Below are positions 1-8,139 of a stretch of DNA of 51,485 nucleotides, one piece after another. The stretch lies in NCBI GenBank assembly GCA_003612335.1, contig RAYO01000030.1, positions 1 to 51,485 of the forward strand, given 5' to 3'. Source of the DNA: a bacterium 1xD42-67. GTDB taxonomy: Bacteria > Bacillota > Clostridia > Oscillospirales > Oscillospiraceae. Position numbers and translations under genes: made by a program. Every line of letters begins with the position of its first letter. Within the stretch, counting starts at the first letter, position 1. The notes under the pieces were generated by a model. It searched no databases and was not told the origin of the DNA. It saw nothing but the letters and a program-made list of their open reading frames with translations.

Positions 1-16
1 CAAAAATAATGCGAAA

Positions 17-43
17 GTCGGCGCAGCTTGACGCTACGCCGAC
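17..43. repeat. palindromic hairpin at the left edge
   Basis: The arms GTCGGCG (17-23) and CGCCGAC (37-43) are perfect complements. An inner AGC/GCT pair extends the stem past one mismatch. The region (1-60) holds no gene. It may be the edge of a longer intergenic repeat cut by the window. Confidence 0.45.
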
Positions 44-70
44 CCTCGCTTAAAATGTTTTCTTACGTCA

Positions 71-86
71 CCGCCCCTTTGGGCGG
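71..86 (-). terminator. hairpin downstream of the 2-hydroxyacid dehydrogenase gene
   Basis: CCGCCC (71-76) and GGGCGG (81-86) form a 6-bp GC stem 8 nt past the stop codon of the minus-strand gene. The following minus-strand sequence contains GTAAGAAAAC but no long T run, so this is a weak terminator or 3' stabilising hairpin. Confidence 0.45.
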
Positions 87-94
87 CGTTCCTT

Positions 95-1084
95 TTATAG
101 ACCGTTCACGATATGATCAGGCCGTTCCCCCTCCAGGATGAGCCGGACAGAGCGCCACATATTCTGGTGGGCCCGGCGGAAGGAACCGCCGGTGATCCCG
201 CCCAGGTGAGGGGAATAGACCGCCCGGTCTGCGGCCTCGGGAGGCAGGTCCACCAGGGGGTGATCGGCGGGGGTAGGCTCCGGGTCCAGGGTGTCCACCG
301 CGATCCCGCCCAGCCGGCCGTCGATCAGGGCCTGCCGGACGGCGCTGTTGTCCAACAGCTGGCCCCGGGCGGTGTTCACCAGGATAGTGCCCGGCCGGAC
401 GTGGGACAGGAAGGTCTCATCGACCATATGGAGGGTCTGATCGTTGACGGCGCAGTGGAGGGAGAGGAGGGTACACCGGGCGGCCAGCTCCTCCAGGGGC
501 AGATAGGCGATCCCCAGAGCATCCTCCACCTGGGCGGAGCGGCGGTGGGCAGAGTAGTAGAACAGCTCACAGCCGAAGGGGCGCAGCAGCCGGGCGGCAG
601 CCTGGCCGATATCTCCCAGGCCGATCAGCCCCACCGTCTGTTCCCCCAGTTCCGGAGCGCTGGACACCATGAACGCCTCCTTGAAGGCGATCTGTTCCCC
701 CGCCCTGACGGCCGTGTGGCCGGAGATCCCCCGGCGCAGCGCCATGAGCATGAGCATCACGGTGTGCTCTGCCACCGAGACGGCATTGCACCCCTTGTTG
801 TTGCACACGAAGATGCCCTTCTCCCGGGCTGCAGCGATGTCGATGGCGTTGAAGGCCACCCCCTCGGAGTGGATCATCCGCAGCCGGGGCAGGGCGTCCA
901 TGACCTCCCGGCCCACCGGAGTGATGGCGTCGGCGAAGATGACCTGGACGTCCGGGTGCTCCCGGGCGGTCTGGAGGGCGGACCGGTGAGGGTCGGTGAA
1001 GACCAGCTCCACCGGCAGGTCCTCTGCAGAGGCGGGCCGGTACATATCGTAGCGGGCCTTGGGCCCGCAGACCAAGATCTTCAT
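95..1084 (-). CDS. D-isomer-specific 2-hydroxyacid dehydrogenase family protein
   Basis: This 329-aa protein belongs to the NAD-dependent D-2-hydroxyacid dehydrogenase family (D-lactate, phosphoglycerate and hydroxypyruvate reductases). The Rossmann motif GLGDIG is at residues 155-160. The substrate/catalytic arginine lies in NTARG (about 236-241), and the catalytic histidine is in SPHLGG (about 291-296). Length is normal for the family. The ATG overlaps the prmA stop codon (ATGA), so the two genes are translationally coupled. The substrate cannot be told from sequence. Coupling to prmA looks like operon chance rather than a pathway link. Confidence 0.9.
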   Translation of the reverse strand: MKILVCGPKARYDMYRPASAEDLPVELVFTDPHRSALQTAREHPDVQVIFADAITPVGREVMDALPRLRMIHSEGVAFNAIDIAAAREKGIFVCNNKGCNAVSVAEHTVMLMLMALRRGISGHTAVRAGEQIAFKEAFMVSSAPELGEQTVGLIGLGDIGQAAARLLRPFGCELFYYSAHRRSAQVEDALGIAYLPLEELAARCTLLSLHCAVNDQTLHMVDETFLSHVRPGTILVNTARGQLLDNSAVRQALIDGRLGGIAVDTLDPEPTPADHPLVDLPPEAADRAVYSPHLGGITGGSFRRAHQNMWRSVRLILEGERPDHIVNGL

Positions 1085-2022
1085 AGCCTCGCCTCCAGAG
1101 CCGCCCAGCCGTTCTTCTCCCGCTTGCGCAGGACGGTCAGGCCGGCTTTTTTCAGCGCGGTCTCCACCTCGTGGGCCCGGGTGTCGATGATCCCGGAGCA
1201 GAGGAAGATCCCGTCCTCCTCCAGCAGTCCCGGGACCTGGGGGGCCAGAGGGATGATCACGTCGGCCACGATGTTGGCCAGCACCAGGTGATATCGTTTC
1301 TGAGCCAGCTCTGCGGCCAGAGCCCGGTCGGAGAGCACGTTGCCCGCACGGACGGTATACCGGTCCCTGCCGATGCCGTTGAGGGCGGCGTTCTCATAGG
1401 CCACGTCCACCGCTTTGGGGTCGATGTCCACGGCCGCCGCACGGGAGGCCCCCAGGCACAGGGCGGCGATGGACAAGATCCCGCTGCCGCAGCCCAGGTC
1501 CAGCACGTCCCGGCCGGGGACGGTGTGCTCCTCCACCCCCTCCAGGCACAGCTGGGTGGAGGCGTGGGAGCCGGTGCCGAAGGTGAGGCCGGGATTCAAG
1601 TAGAAGGGCACCCGGCCGCTGGGGACAGGATCGTCCCGCAGCCACTGGGGGACCACATAGAGCCGTTGGCCGATCTCCAGGGGCCTGTAATATTTCTGCC
1701 AGCTGTAGGCCCAGTCATTGTCGGTGAGGGGGGTGGCGGTAAACTCCTGATCCAGCCCCCGGGTGTACTGCTCCAGCTGCTTTTTTCCGTCCTCGTCGTC
1801 GGTGACGTAGAACTTCACCCGCGTGACCCCCTTCATCCGGTCCAGCAGCTCCTGGTCCACATAGTCCCAATATTGCCGGTTCTGCTCCAGGAAGGTGAGG
1901 AAGTCCTGCTCATCCTCGATGACCAGGCTGTCCATCCCAGCTGCGGCCAGCTGGGCGCACACCCGGTCCAGCCGGTCCGGGGCGGTGTCGATGGCTATCT
2001 CCAGCCATTTGATCTCATCCAT
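1081..2022 (-). CDS. prmA: ribosomal protein L11 methyltransferase
   Basis: PrmA trimethylates ribosomal protein L11 using S-adenosylmethionine in the cytoplasm. The 313-aa length is typical. The family motif PGLTFGTGSHAST is at about residues 144-156, the SAM-binding motif DLGCGSG at 175-181, and the LANI segment that usually carries the catalytic Asn follows near 250. The N-terminal third is the L11-recognition domain. The start has a moderate upstream AGGAT. The gene overlaps the downstream dehydrogenase by 4 nt and follows an unknown gene by about 15 nt, so it sits inside a minus-strand operon. Confidence 0.95.
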   Translation of the reverse strand: MDEIKWLEIAIDTAPDRLDRVCAQLAAAGMDSLVIEDEQDFLTFLEQNRQYWDYVDQELLDRMKGVTRVKFYVTDDEDGKKQLEQYTRGLDQEFTATPLTDNDWAYSWQKYYRPLEIGQRLYVVPQWLRDDPVPSGRVPFYLNPGLTFGTGSHASTQLCLEGVEEHTVPGRDVLDLGCGSGILSIAALCLGASRAAAVDIDPKAVDVAYENAALNGIGRDRYTVRAGNVLSDRALAAELAQKRYHLVLANIVADVIIPLAPQVPGLLEEDGIFLCSGIIDTRAHEVETALKKAGLTVLRKREKNGWAALEARL

Positions 2023-2037
2023 TGCTGCACATCCTAT

Positions 2038-2556
2038 CTATTTTCTAGGCCAGTCCTGGAACCAGGCGTCTCGGGGCAGCTCGTTCCAGCAGAACAGCAC
2101 CCGCTGCGCATACAGCTCCAGCACGATAAAGCCTGCTGGACCGTCCGGAGTGTCCAGGCCCTCATAATAGACGCCGTCCCCGTACAGGCGGAACGTCCCG
2201 GTCTTCAGGTCTCGATCGAAGTCCAGCACCTCCGCCTCGAAGGCGCCGCTCAAAAGCTGCTCTTGAGTCAGAGGCTTTTCTGGAAGAGGATACCTCGTCC
2301 CATCAGGACAGTTCACTTCCACGCCCCGGTCGAAAGCGCCATCTAAAAACTGCCAGCTTTTCAGAACAATGGCCGCCGGACCGGTGTTCCGGTGCCGGCC
2401 GGTGGGGTTGAGGGAGTTGTCCTTTGTAACGTCGAAGCCATCATCTGTAAAATGGAGGATCAGATCCGGCCCGTCCTCCTCCACTGAGGTGATGCAGTGG
2501 TCGTGGAGGGAGATGGTCTCCGCCTCCTCCGACAAGAATCTCCAGTCCTTCGCCAT
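2038..2556 (-). CDS. hypothetical protein, 172 aa
   Basis: The start chosen is the ATG of MAKDWRF, 4 nt after the degV stop. A longer reading upstream would run back into degV in another frame. The protein is acidic and probably soluble, with no signal peptide or membrane segment. Alternating hydrophobic stretches (DLILHFTDDGF, FIVLELYAQRVLFCW) suggest a mostly beta fold. I do not recognise a family. Its place between degV and prmA suggests co-transcription but no function. Confidence 0.75.
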   Translation of the reverse strand: MAKDWRFLSEEAETISLHDHCITSVEEDGPDLILHFTDDGFDVTKDNSLNPTGRHRNTGPAAIVLKSWQFLDGAFDRGVEVNCPDGTRYPLPEKPLTQEQLLSGAFEAEVLDFDRDLKTGTFRLYGDGVYYEGLDTPDGPAGFIVLELYAQRVLFCWNELPRDAWFQDWPRK

Positions 2557-2560
2557 GGCC

Positions 2561-3433
2561 CTACCGATTCGTCCCGATGTAGAACAGGGCCACGGTGCCA
2601 GGGCCGGAGTGGGCGCCGATGACGGGGCCCACATAGTTGATATAGATGTCCTGGACGTTGAAGCGCTTCTTCACCATGTCGGCCACGGTCTGGGCGTCCT
2701 CCAGGCAGTCGCCGTGACTGATGAAGACGGTGAGGCTGCCCGGGTCGATGGCGGTCTCCTCCATCCGATCCACCAGGGCCTTGAGGGCCGCCTGCCGTCC
2801 CCGGGCCTTGCCGATGCTCACGAGATGGCCCTCGTCGTCCACATGGAGGACGGGCTTGATGTGGAGCATGGAACCCACGATCGCGGTGGCGGCGGAGATG
2901 CGGCCTCCCCGCTTGAGGAAGTAGAGGTCGTCCACGGTGAACTGATGGCACAGGTTCCGCTTGTGCTCCTCCACCCAGTCCCGGATCTCGTCGATGGTCC
3001 CGCCCCTGGCCCGCAGCTGGGCGGCGTACCACACCAGCAGGCCCTGGCCCAGGGAGGCGCACAGGGTATCCACGGTATACAGCTTCCGGTCCGGATATTT
3101 GGCGCTCAGCTCCTCCACAGCGATCAGGGAGGAATTGTAGGTGGTGGACAGCCCGGAGGAGAAGGCCAGGATCAGCACATCGTGCCCCGCCTGGAGCAGG
3201 GGCTCCAGGGCCTCGGTATACTGGGCCACGTTGACGGCGCTGGTGGTGGCGGTGTCTCCCCTGCGCAGGCGGTCGTAGAAGGTGTGGGGATCCATCTCCC
3301 GGCTGTCCGGATAGTCGCGGTAGGTGTGTTCGTCCAATACGAAGCCCAGGGGGATCACCTGGACGTCCAGTTCCCGGGCCATATCCTCCCCCAGGTCGGC
3401 GGAGGAGTCGGTGAGGATGATGAGATCGGACAT
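2561..3433 (-). CDS. DegV family fatty-acid-binding protein
   Basis: DegV/FakB proteins bind a fatty acid and present it to a fatty acid kinase (FakA). The 290-aa length fits. The N-terminal ILTDSSADLG (6-15), TTSAVN (63-68) and FSSGLSTTYNSS (about 91-102) match conserved DegV segments that line the ligand pocket. No fakA lies in the window. The start has a good GGAAGGAG site 7 nt upstream. A REP-like palindrome separates it from the DUF1836 gene upstream in the same direction. Confidence 0.92.
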   Translation of the reverse strand: MSDLIILTDSSADLGEDMARELDVQVIPLGFVLDEHTYRDYPDSREMDPHTFYDRLRRGDTATTSAVNVAQYTEALEPLLQAGHDVLILAFSSGLSTTYNSSLIAVEELSAKYPDRKLYTVDTLCASLGQGLLVWYAAQLRARGGTIDEIRDWVEEHKRNLCHQFTVDDLYFLKRGGRISAATAIVGSMLHIKPVLHVDDEGHLVSIGKARGRQAALKALVDRMEETAIDPGSLTVFISHGDCLEDAQTVADMVKKRFNVQDIYINYVGPVIGAHSGPGTVALFYIGTNR

Positions 3434-3459
3434 AGATGACGCTCCTTCCAGATAAACGG

Positions 3460-3480
3460 CAGGGCAGGGCCCTGCCCCTA
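3460..3480 (-). repeat. REP-like palindrome overlapping the stop codon of the DUF1836 gene
   Basis: GGGCAGGG/CCCTGCCC is a perfect 16-bp palindrome at 3462-3477. Read on the minus strand it begins TAGGGGC, the head shared with other short palindromes in this window. The TAG at the head is the stop codon of the upstream gene. The hairpin could also attenuate read-through into degV. Confidence 0.6.
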
Positions 3481-4005
3481 TGGTTTCCGTTTTTTCTCCT
3501 CCTGGGGCTGGAGGATGCTCAGGATCCGCTGGCAGGCCAGCTGATTGGCGTAACTGCGCACTGCCAGCTCCAGGGCCAGCTTGGCCAGGTCCCGCTCGGG
3601 GAGTTTTGGGTCGATGGACTGGGCGGTGTCGGTGAGGGCGTGGTCCAGGGCCCGGCAGAAGTAGCCGTACTGCTCGGGCGGGGTCTTCTCCAGGGCCCGG
3701 CCGGCGGACATCAGCGCGCCGATGTCCCGAACGGACAGCACCTGCTTCAGCGCCACCACCGCGGTGAGGTAGCCCAGGTGGATGGGGCCGTACCGCTTCC
3801 CCTTGGCCCGGGGGACCAGGCCGTCTTTGATATAGTTGTTCACCATGGCGGAGGTGAGGGCGTTCCTCTCATCGAACCGGATCAGCTGCCGGGGCATGTA
3901 AGAGATCAGCTGATCCATATACAGGTCGATATCGGGCAGCTCGCCCCAGGGGGCGGGCCGTTCCTGCTCCATGCGGTCCTTCAGATCCTGCAGTGCGTCC
4001 ATCAT
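3478..4005 (-). CDS. DUF1836 domain protein
   Basis: This 175-aa protein resembles the DUF1836 family of Firmicutes. These proteins have an N-terminal MerR/HTH-like segment (here DIDLYMDQLISYMPRQLIRF, then NNYIKDGLVPRAKGKRYGPIHLGYL) followed by a helical region. The NYI..GL(V/I)P..KG..Y pattern looks like a MerR-type winged helix, so a DNA-binding role is plausible but unproven. The stop codon is embedded in a REP-like palindrome. A sigma-A promoter with an adjoining small palindrome lies just upstream, which would suit autoregulation. Confidence 0.8.
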   Translation of the reverse strand: MMDALQDLKDRMEQERPAPWGELPDIDLYMDQLISYMPRQLIRFDERNALTSAMVNNYIKDGLVPRAKGKRYGPIHLGYLTAVVALKQVLSVRDIGALMSAGRALEKTPPEQYGYFCRALDHALTDTAQSIDPKLPERDLAKLALELAVRSYANQLACQRILSILQPQEEKKRKP

Positions 4006-4037
4006 GGGGACCTTCTTTCTCAGATGTAGTATCTACG

Positions 4038-4066
4038 ATCATACCACAAGATACCCAAGATCGTAA
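4038..4066 (-). promoter_or_regulatory. sigma-A promoter of the DUF1836 gene
   Basis: On the minus strand TTACGA (4061-4066) and TATGAT (4038-4043) are spaced by 17 nt. A small palindrome GTAG-TAT-CTAC lies just downstream at about 4026-4036 and may be an operator. Confidence 0.6.
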
Positions 4067-4146
4067 AGGGGCATCCGGTCTTTGAGCGCGTCCGTGGAGG
4101 GGATCGCTTCGTGTCCCTCCGTCTCCGGGGGACACAGGATAAGCGC

Positions 4147-4170
4147 TCCGGGGACAGGATGTTCCCCGGA
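4147..4170 (-). terminator. hairpin downstream of the 404-aa membrane protein gene
   Basis: TCCGGGGA (4147-4154) pairs with TCCCCGGA (4163-4170), an 8-bp stem 3 nt past the stop codon. There is no strong T tract, so termination strength is uncertain. Confidence 0.55.
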
Positions 4171-4172
4171 TC

Positions 4173-5387
4173 TTATTGGCAGATGTACCGCCACAGGGCC
4201 TGATATCCGGGCAGATCCAGGACCACCAGGCAGATCAGATAGGCGGCCAGGATGCCGGAGACGATGCGGCGCTCCCATTTGACGGCCTGGGGGGCCAGAG
4301 GCAGGGCGGCGATACAGATCTGGGCGGGCAGGTGGTGGAGGGAGTAGAGGAAGGCCTCCTTCAGCCCATATTGGAGGACGCCGTGGAGGAACAGGCTGCA
4401 CCCCAGCACTGCTAGGGGGGGATAGAGCAGGGGGGAGCGGCGGTATCGCCACACCGCCCACACCAGCAGTCCCAGCCACACCGCCGCCGCCGCTGTCACC
4501 AGCCGGGAGGCGGAGGGGAGGAAGGTGAGGGCGTCTCCGGAAAACTCCCCAAAGGCGGACTGGTCCATGGTGTCCAGATAGAAGCCGGTGGAGCCGAAGA
4601 AGGAATAGAACACCCGGCGCAGGGCCTCCAGAGGGGGGAAGTGGTCGCTGTAGTTCCGCGCGCTGCCCAGTGCGCCGGGGAGGAGGGAGGCGAAGAACTG
4701 CATCCCCAGGGGGGTAACGGCCACAGCGGCGCAGAAAGTGCCGCCTCCCAGGGCCAGCGCGGCCCCTTTCCGCCGGAGGCTCCACTGGGAGCAGGCCACC
4801 GCCGCCGCCCAGAGGGCGGCATTGGTGATGGTGATCCCGGCGGCCGCCGCCCCCAGGAGGACGACCACCGGCATATTCTGCCGCTGGACGAAATAGAAGG
4901 TGAGCAGCAGCACCAGGGCAGACCAGATGTAGCTCTCTGCCACCAGGGCGTAGAAGAGGGTGGAGAAGGACAGGGCGAAGACGGCGCACACCAGAAGGGC
5001 GTGGCCGGTGGACAGCCGGAGATCCTCTTCCAAAAACTTGTCCAGCACCAGGACGCACAGCCAGGCGGCGCACACCTGCACGGCCGCGATGAGCATATAG
5101 TGGTGCTCGACCGTGATGGTCCCCAGGACCAGTCCCTCCAGCCGGGTGAAGAGCCAGCCGAAGACGATCAGAAGGGGATGTTTGATGATCCGGGGGGAGG
5201 TGTCCAGGGTGGGGGAGAAGAAGTGGGTCACATAATACACGTCGTCTGCGGAGAAGACCCGGTCGTTGTGGGCGCCGGTGACGTCGTAGAAGCCGGAGGA
5301 GCACACCAGCAGGAACAGCCCCGTATACAGGACCGCCAGACCGGCGAAGAAGGCGGCCCGCCGCTGTCCCTGATCCAGTCCCTTCAT
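4173..5387 (-). CDS. polytopic membrane protein, GT-C-like, function unknown
   Basis: The start is the ATG of MKGLDQ, preceded by GGAGGTG at a good distance; this site lies inside the end of the upstream gene. The 404-aa protein has about ten hydrophobic segments beginning near residue 12. An extracytoplasmic-type loop after the first segment is rich in D, H and P (GAHNDRVFSADDVYYVTHFFSP), reminiscent of GT-C glycosyltransferases and the DUF6056-type family. It is paired with the next upstream gene, also a large membrane protein, so both may act in cell-envelope glycan assembly. No specific reaction can be assigned. Confidence 0.75.
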   Translation of the reverse strand: MKGLDQGQRRAAFFAGLAVLYTGLFLLVCSSGFYDVTGAHNDRVFSADDVYYVTHFFSPTLDTSPRIIKHPLLIVFGWLFTRLEGLVLGTITVEHHYMLIAAVQVCAAWLCVLVLDKFLEEDLRLSTGHALLVCAVFALSFSTLFYALVAESYIWSALVLLLTFYFVQRQNMPVVVLLGAAAAGITITNAALWAAAVACSQWSLRRKGAALALGGGTFCAAVAVTPLGMQFFASLLPGALGSARNYSDHFPPLEALRRVFYSFFGSTGFYLDTMDQSAFGEFSGDALTFLPSASRLVTAAAAVWLGLLVWAVWRYRRSPLLYPPLAVLGCSLFLHGVLQYGLKEAFLYSLHHLPAQICIAALPLAPQAVKWERRIVSGILAAYLICLVVLDLPGYQALWRYICQ

Positions 5388-5389
5388 GG

Positions 5390-6847
5390 TCACACCTCCA
5401 GCCATTGGTCCGGGGCAGAGAAACGAATCTTCAGGTCCCCTGGCGCATCGTGGTAGTAGCGGGTCTCCATCTTCGCGGCGCTGTCCGCGTCCCAGAGCCA
5501 GCCTCCGTGCTCATAGGGGGGGAGGACCGCCTGATCCGCCCCGCTGGCCAGGGCCTGGGCCAGGAGCTGGCTGCGCTGGATCTCCACCTGGTGGAGGGGG
5601 GAGTAGATCGTCAGATAGGAGCAGGATACCGCCGCCGTCAGGGCGATGGCCCCCAGACCAAGGACGCGGGGGGGCAGGCGCTCCGGCCCCAAGGCCCGGA
5701 GCATCACGCCGCCGGCGGCCAGCATGAGGATGTAGGACAGGAAGAGGCACCGGGGACCGATCGGATCGACGAAGAGGAGGGGGGCGGCAGCCACAGGGGC
5801 CCCCAGCCAGAGGAACAGGGCCCGGGCCCGTAGGGTCCGCCCCGGGAGCCACCGCCACAGGGCGGCAGTGAGGAACAGCCACCACAGGGCGGCCGCCAGG
5901 AGGAGGCGGGACCGCCCCTGATCCAGCCAGCCGCAGCTGAGGAACAGGGCCGCCGCCAGCAAACGGTCATGCCAGGGCCTGTCCTCCCACATCCACAGCA
6001 GCAGGGCCAGGACGGTCAGCCCCCAGTAGAGCACCGGACAGGCCAGGATATAGCACCGCACCACCTCGGGCAGGTTGGTCCGGGCCATAGCGGCCAGTCC
6101 GGACAGCCCGCCGGACAGCCCGGCGCGGTAGGCCCCGTCCCCCCCGGCGATCAGCCGGTAGGAGGGGGAGGCGAAGAGGAGGGACGTCCCCAGGACACAG
6201 CCCAGGAGGAGGGCCAGCAGGCAGGGGGACCAGCGCTTTTGCTCCCAGCGGTACCACACCACCAGCACCCCGGCGGCACACAGGGCACAGAGGGCGTCGT
6301 TCTCCACGAAGAGGGGCTGGCTCAGGCCCACCAGGAACAGGGCCGCTCCCCGGCCGGGGCTCTCCTGGAGGGGGGATCCGTCCAGGACGGGCCTGGCCAG
6401 CTCCAGCCCGGCCAGGATCAGCACCACAGGGGGGACATAGTTGAAAAAGCCTGCCGCCCAGGGATAGATCTGGCAGAACATCTCCCGGGGGATCGTCAGA
6501 GCGCCGGCAGCGCAGATCAGCAGGCCCTGCCAGCGGTCCAGCCCGGTGATACGGGCCAGCAGGAGGACCAAAGCCAGGGTGAAGGCGGTACGCATCCCCG
6601 CCCGGAGGAGGGGGCGGCTCCCGGCGGCATAGGCCAGGACGTTGCCCAGGATCCGGCCATTCACAGTGGCCCAGCGGCCGGCCACCGCCCGGAACAGGTC
6701 CAGAGGACTGTGGAGGGAGGCGCCCAGGGCCTCTCGGAACCAGTCGTCTCCCGTCAGGGGGAAGAGCCAGAACAGCAGGAACAGTCCCGCAGATAAGGCG
6801 GTCAGGCAGAGGGCCCGGCTGCGGCCCTCCCGGTCCAACGGTTTCAT
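5390..6847 (-). CDS. polytopic membrane protein, DUF6056-like
   Basis: The 485-aa protein has about twelve hydrophobic segments. After the first there is a loop with GDDWFREALGASLHSPLDLF and GRWATVNGRILGN. This D-D-containing loop and the W..NGR pattern resemble DUF6056 / GT-C-like membrane glycosyltransferase proteins. The start is ATG at 6847 with GGAGG 7 nt upstream; an earlier GTG would fall in that site. It overlaps the ribosome binding site of the following gene and is clearly co-transcribed with it. Confidence 0.75.
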   Translation of the reverse strand: MKPLDREGRSRALCLTALSAGLFLLFWLFPLTGDDWFREALGASLHSPLDLFRAVAGRWATVNGRILGNVLAYAAGSRPLLRAGMRTAFTLALVLLLARITGLDRWQGLLICAAGALTIPREMFCQIYPWAAGFFNYVPPVVLILAGLELARPVLDGSPLQESPGRGAALFLVGLSQPLFVENDALCALCAAGVLVVWYRWEQKRWSPCLLALLLGCVLGTSLLFASPSYRLIAGGDGAYRAGLSGGLSGLAAMARTNLPEVVRCYILACPVLYWGLTVLALLLWMWEDRPWHDRLLAAALFLSCGWLDQGRSRLLLAAALWWLFLTAALWRWLPGRTLRARALFLWLGAPVAAAPLLFVDPIGPRCLFLSYILMLAAGGVMLRALGPERLPPRVLGLGAIALTAAVSCSYLTIYSPLHQVEIQRSQLLAQALASGADQAVLPPYEHGGWLWDADSAAKMETRYYHDAPGDLKIRFSAPDQWLEV

Positions 6848-6868
6848 GGACACACCTCCGATAGGAAA

Positions 6869-6896
6869 GGGCTCCCCGCCTGAGAGCGGGGAGCCC
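6869..6896 (-). terminator. terminator between two membrane protein genes
   Basis: A perfect 11-bp stem, GGGCTCCCCGC (6869-6879) with GCGGGGAGCCC (6886-6896), encloses a 6-nt loop, 13 nt past the stop of the 255-aa gene. A short TTTCC follows on the minus strand. Read-through to the next gene is likely partial. Confidence 0.7.
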
Positions 6897-6909
6897 GAGT
6901 CTCATCGTC

Positions 6910-7677
6910 TCACATCAGCTTGACGGTGTAGTATACGAACAGAGCGAAGAGCCAGGCGACCATCACATAGATCAGGTAATAGGCGGTGGATCCGCCCACG
7001 GCCATCGCTCCGATCACTGCGGCCAGACTGGCCCCGCAGGTGGCCAGCAGCACCCCATAAGAGGTCTTCTTGGGCAGGAACTGCACCGGGGGCTGGATGG
7101 GCACCACGCCGCCGGTCTTCTTCAGCCAGAGGGAGACGCCTGTCACCACGGCGATAGCCGCCAGGAGCAGGATGGCCTCCAGCCGGCCGGAGGCGCCGTA
7201 CCGGACGAACCACAGGGCCAGCACCGACATGCCGCAGGCCGAAGCGGCCAGGAAGAACTCCCGCTGGTAGATATAGAACACCAGAGCCAGGACCGCCCAG
7301 GCGATCACCAGCCAGAACAGCATGGACACGCCGGGGCCGGCGAACTTCAGGGCCACATGGGAGCAGACGGACACTGCCGCCATGGCCACAGCGCCCACCA
7401 GGGGCAGACCGAACTTCTTGCCCTGCTTCAGCTGCCACACGGCCCATGCCGCAGCCAGGACCGTGAGGACCGGGGCCGTCATCCGGAGGAACACCAGCGC
7501 CTGACGGATCGCCAGGGCCCGGTTCACTTCTGCCTCAGTGATATAGTATTTGATATAGAAGCGGTCGATGAATATCAGGATGACTTCCAGCACGATCGCT
7601 CCAGCCACCCAAAGCAGGCCCCGCTGCAGCGCGATGTCTTCCTGCCGGCGGCGCTCTTCTCTCTGTTTCTTATCCAT
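6910..7677 (-). CDS. membrane protein, 255 aa, unknown function
   Basis: The N-terminus is very charged (MDKKQREERRRQEDIALQ), followed by about seven or eight hydrophobic segments, with no signal peptide. A soluble loop near residue 170 (KKTGGVVPIQPPVQFLPKK) separates two membrane halves. I do not recognise a family. A good sigma-A promoter lies about 80 nt upstream, so this gene probably starts its own transcription unit, ending at the strong hairpin at 6869-6896. Confidence 0.75.
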   Translation of the reverse strand: MDKKQREERRRQEDIALQRGLLWVAGAIVLEVILIFIDRFYIKYYITEAEVNRALAIRQALVFLRMTAPVLTVLAAAWAVWQLKQGKKFGLPLVGAVAMAAVSVCSHVALKFAGPGVSMLFWLVIAWAVLALVFYIYQREFFLAASACGMSVLALWFVRYGASGRLEAILLLAAIAVVTGVSLWLKKTGGVVPIQPPVQFLPKKTSYGVLLATCGASLAAVIGAMAVGGSTAYYLIYVMVAWLFALFVYYTVKLM

Positions 7678-7757
7678 GCGTTTTCATTCTCCTTGCCGCG
7701 GGCTCCACAGCCCGATAAAATGATCGAGACCCTGCCCGTCTATTCGGACAGTTTATT

Positions 7758-7786
7758 ATTGTACCAGATGCCGGTTTTTTTTGCAA
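7758..7786 (-). promoter_or_regulatory. sigma-A promoter of the 255-aa membrane protein gene
   Basis: On the minus strand TTGCAA (7781-7786) and TACAAT (7758-7763) are spaced exactly 17 nt, with an A-tract in the spacer. The leader holds a small GGGCT/AGCCC hairpin near 7697-7712. Confidence 0.7.
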
Positions 7787-7942
7787 GACATAAATCGGGA
7801 AAAGTATCCAAATTTAAGGACTGATCTCTGAGCTCTCTTTTCAGAAGGGCAAGATCCGCTCTCTGGAACGGGACAGGCCCCGCCGCGATAGGATGGAGGG
7901 GGCCTCCTGCCTCCCATATCCCATTAGGAAGGGGGGTCCTGT

Positions 7943-8137
7943 ATGGACCTGCTTTGGAAACGGATCGCCCAGCTGCTGACGGTGAAGAGCATCGTCACCC
8001 TGATCCTCACCGCCGTGTTCGCCCTGCTGGCCTTCCGGAGGGAGATCGATCAGGAGTTCATGACCATCTATGCGGTGGTCATCTCCTTCTACTTCGGTAC
8101 CCAGAGCCAGAAGGACGAGAACGCAGGGCACAGATGA
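7943..8137 (+). CDS. small single-span membrane protein, 64 aa
   Basis: The ATG is preceded by a strong GAAGGGGGG site. The protein has one clear hydrophobic helix (about residues 15-33, SIVTLILTAVFALLAF) and a second amphipathic stretch (FMTIYAVVISFYFGTQS) before a charged tail. It resembles small conserved Firmicutes proteins sometimes found near prophage-like genes, but there is no phage context here. It stands alone on the plus strand and converges with the M42 peptidase, with 2 nt between stop codons and no terminator. Confidence 0.7.
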   Translation: MDLLWKRIAQLLTVKSIVTLILTAVFALLAFRREIDQEFMTIYAVVISFYFGTQSQKDENAGHR

Positions 8138-8139
8138 GC

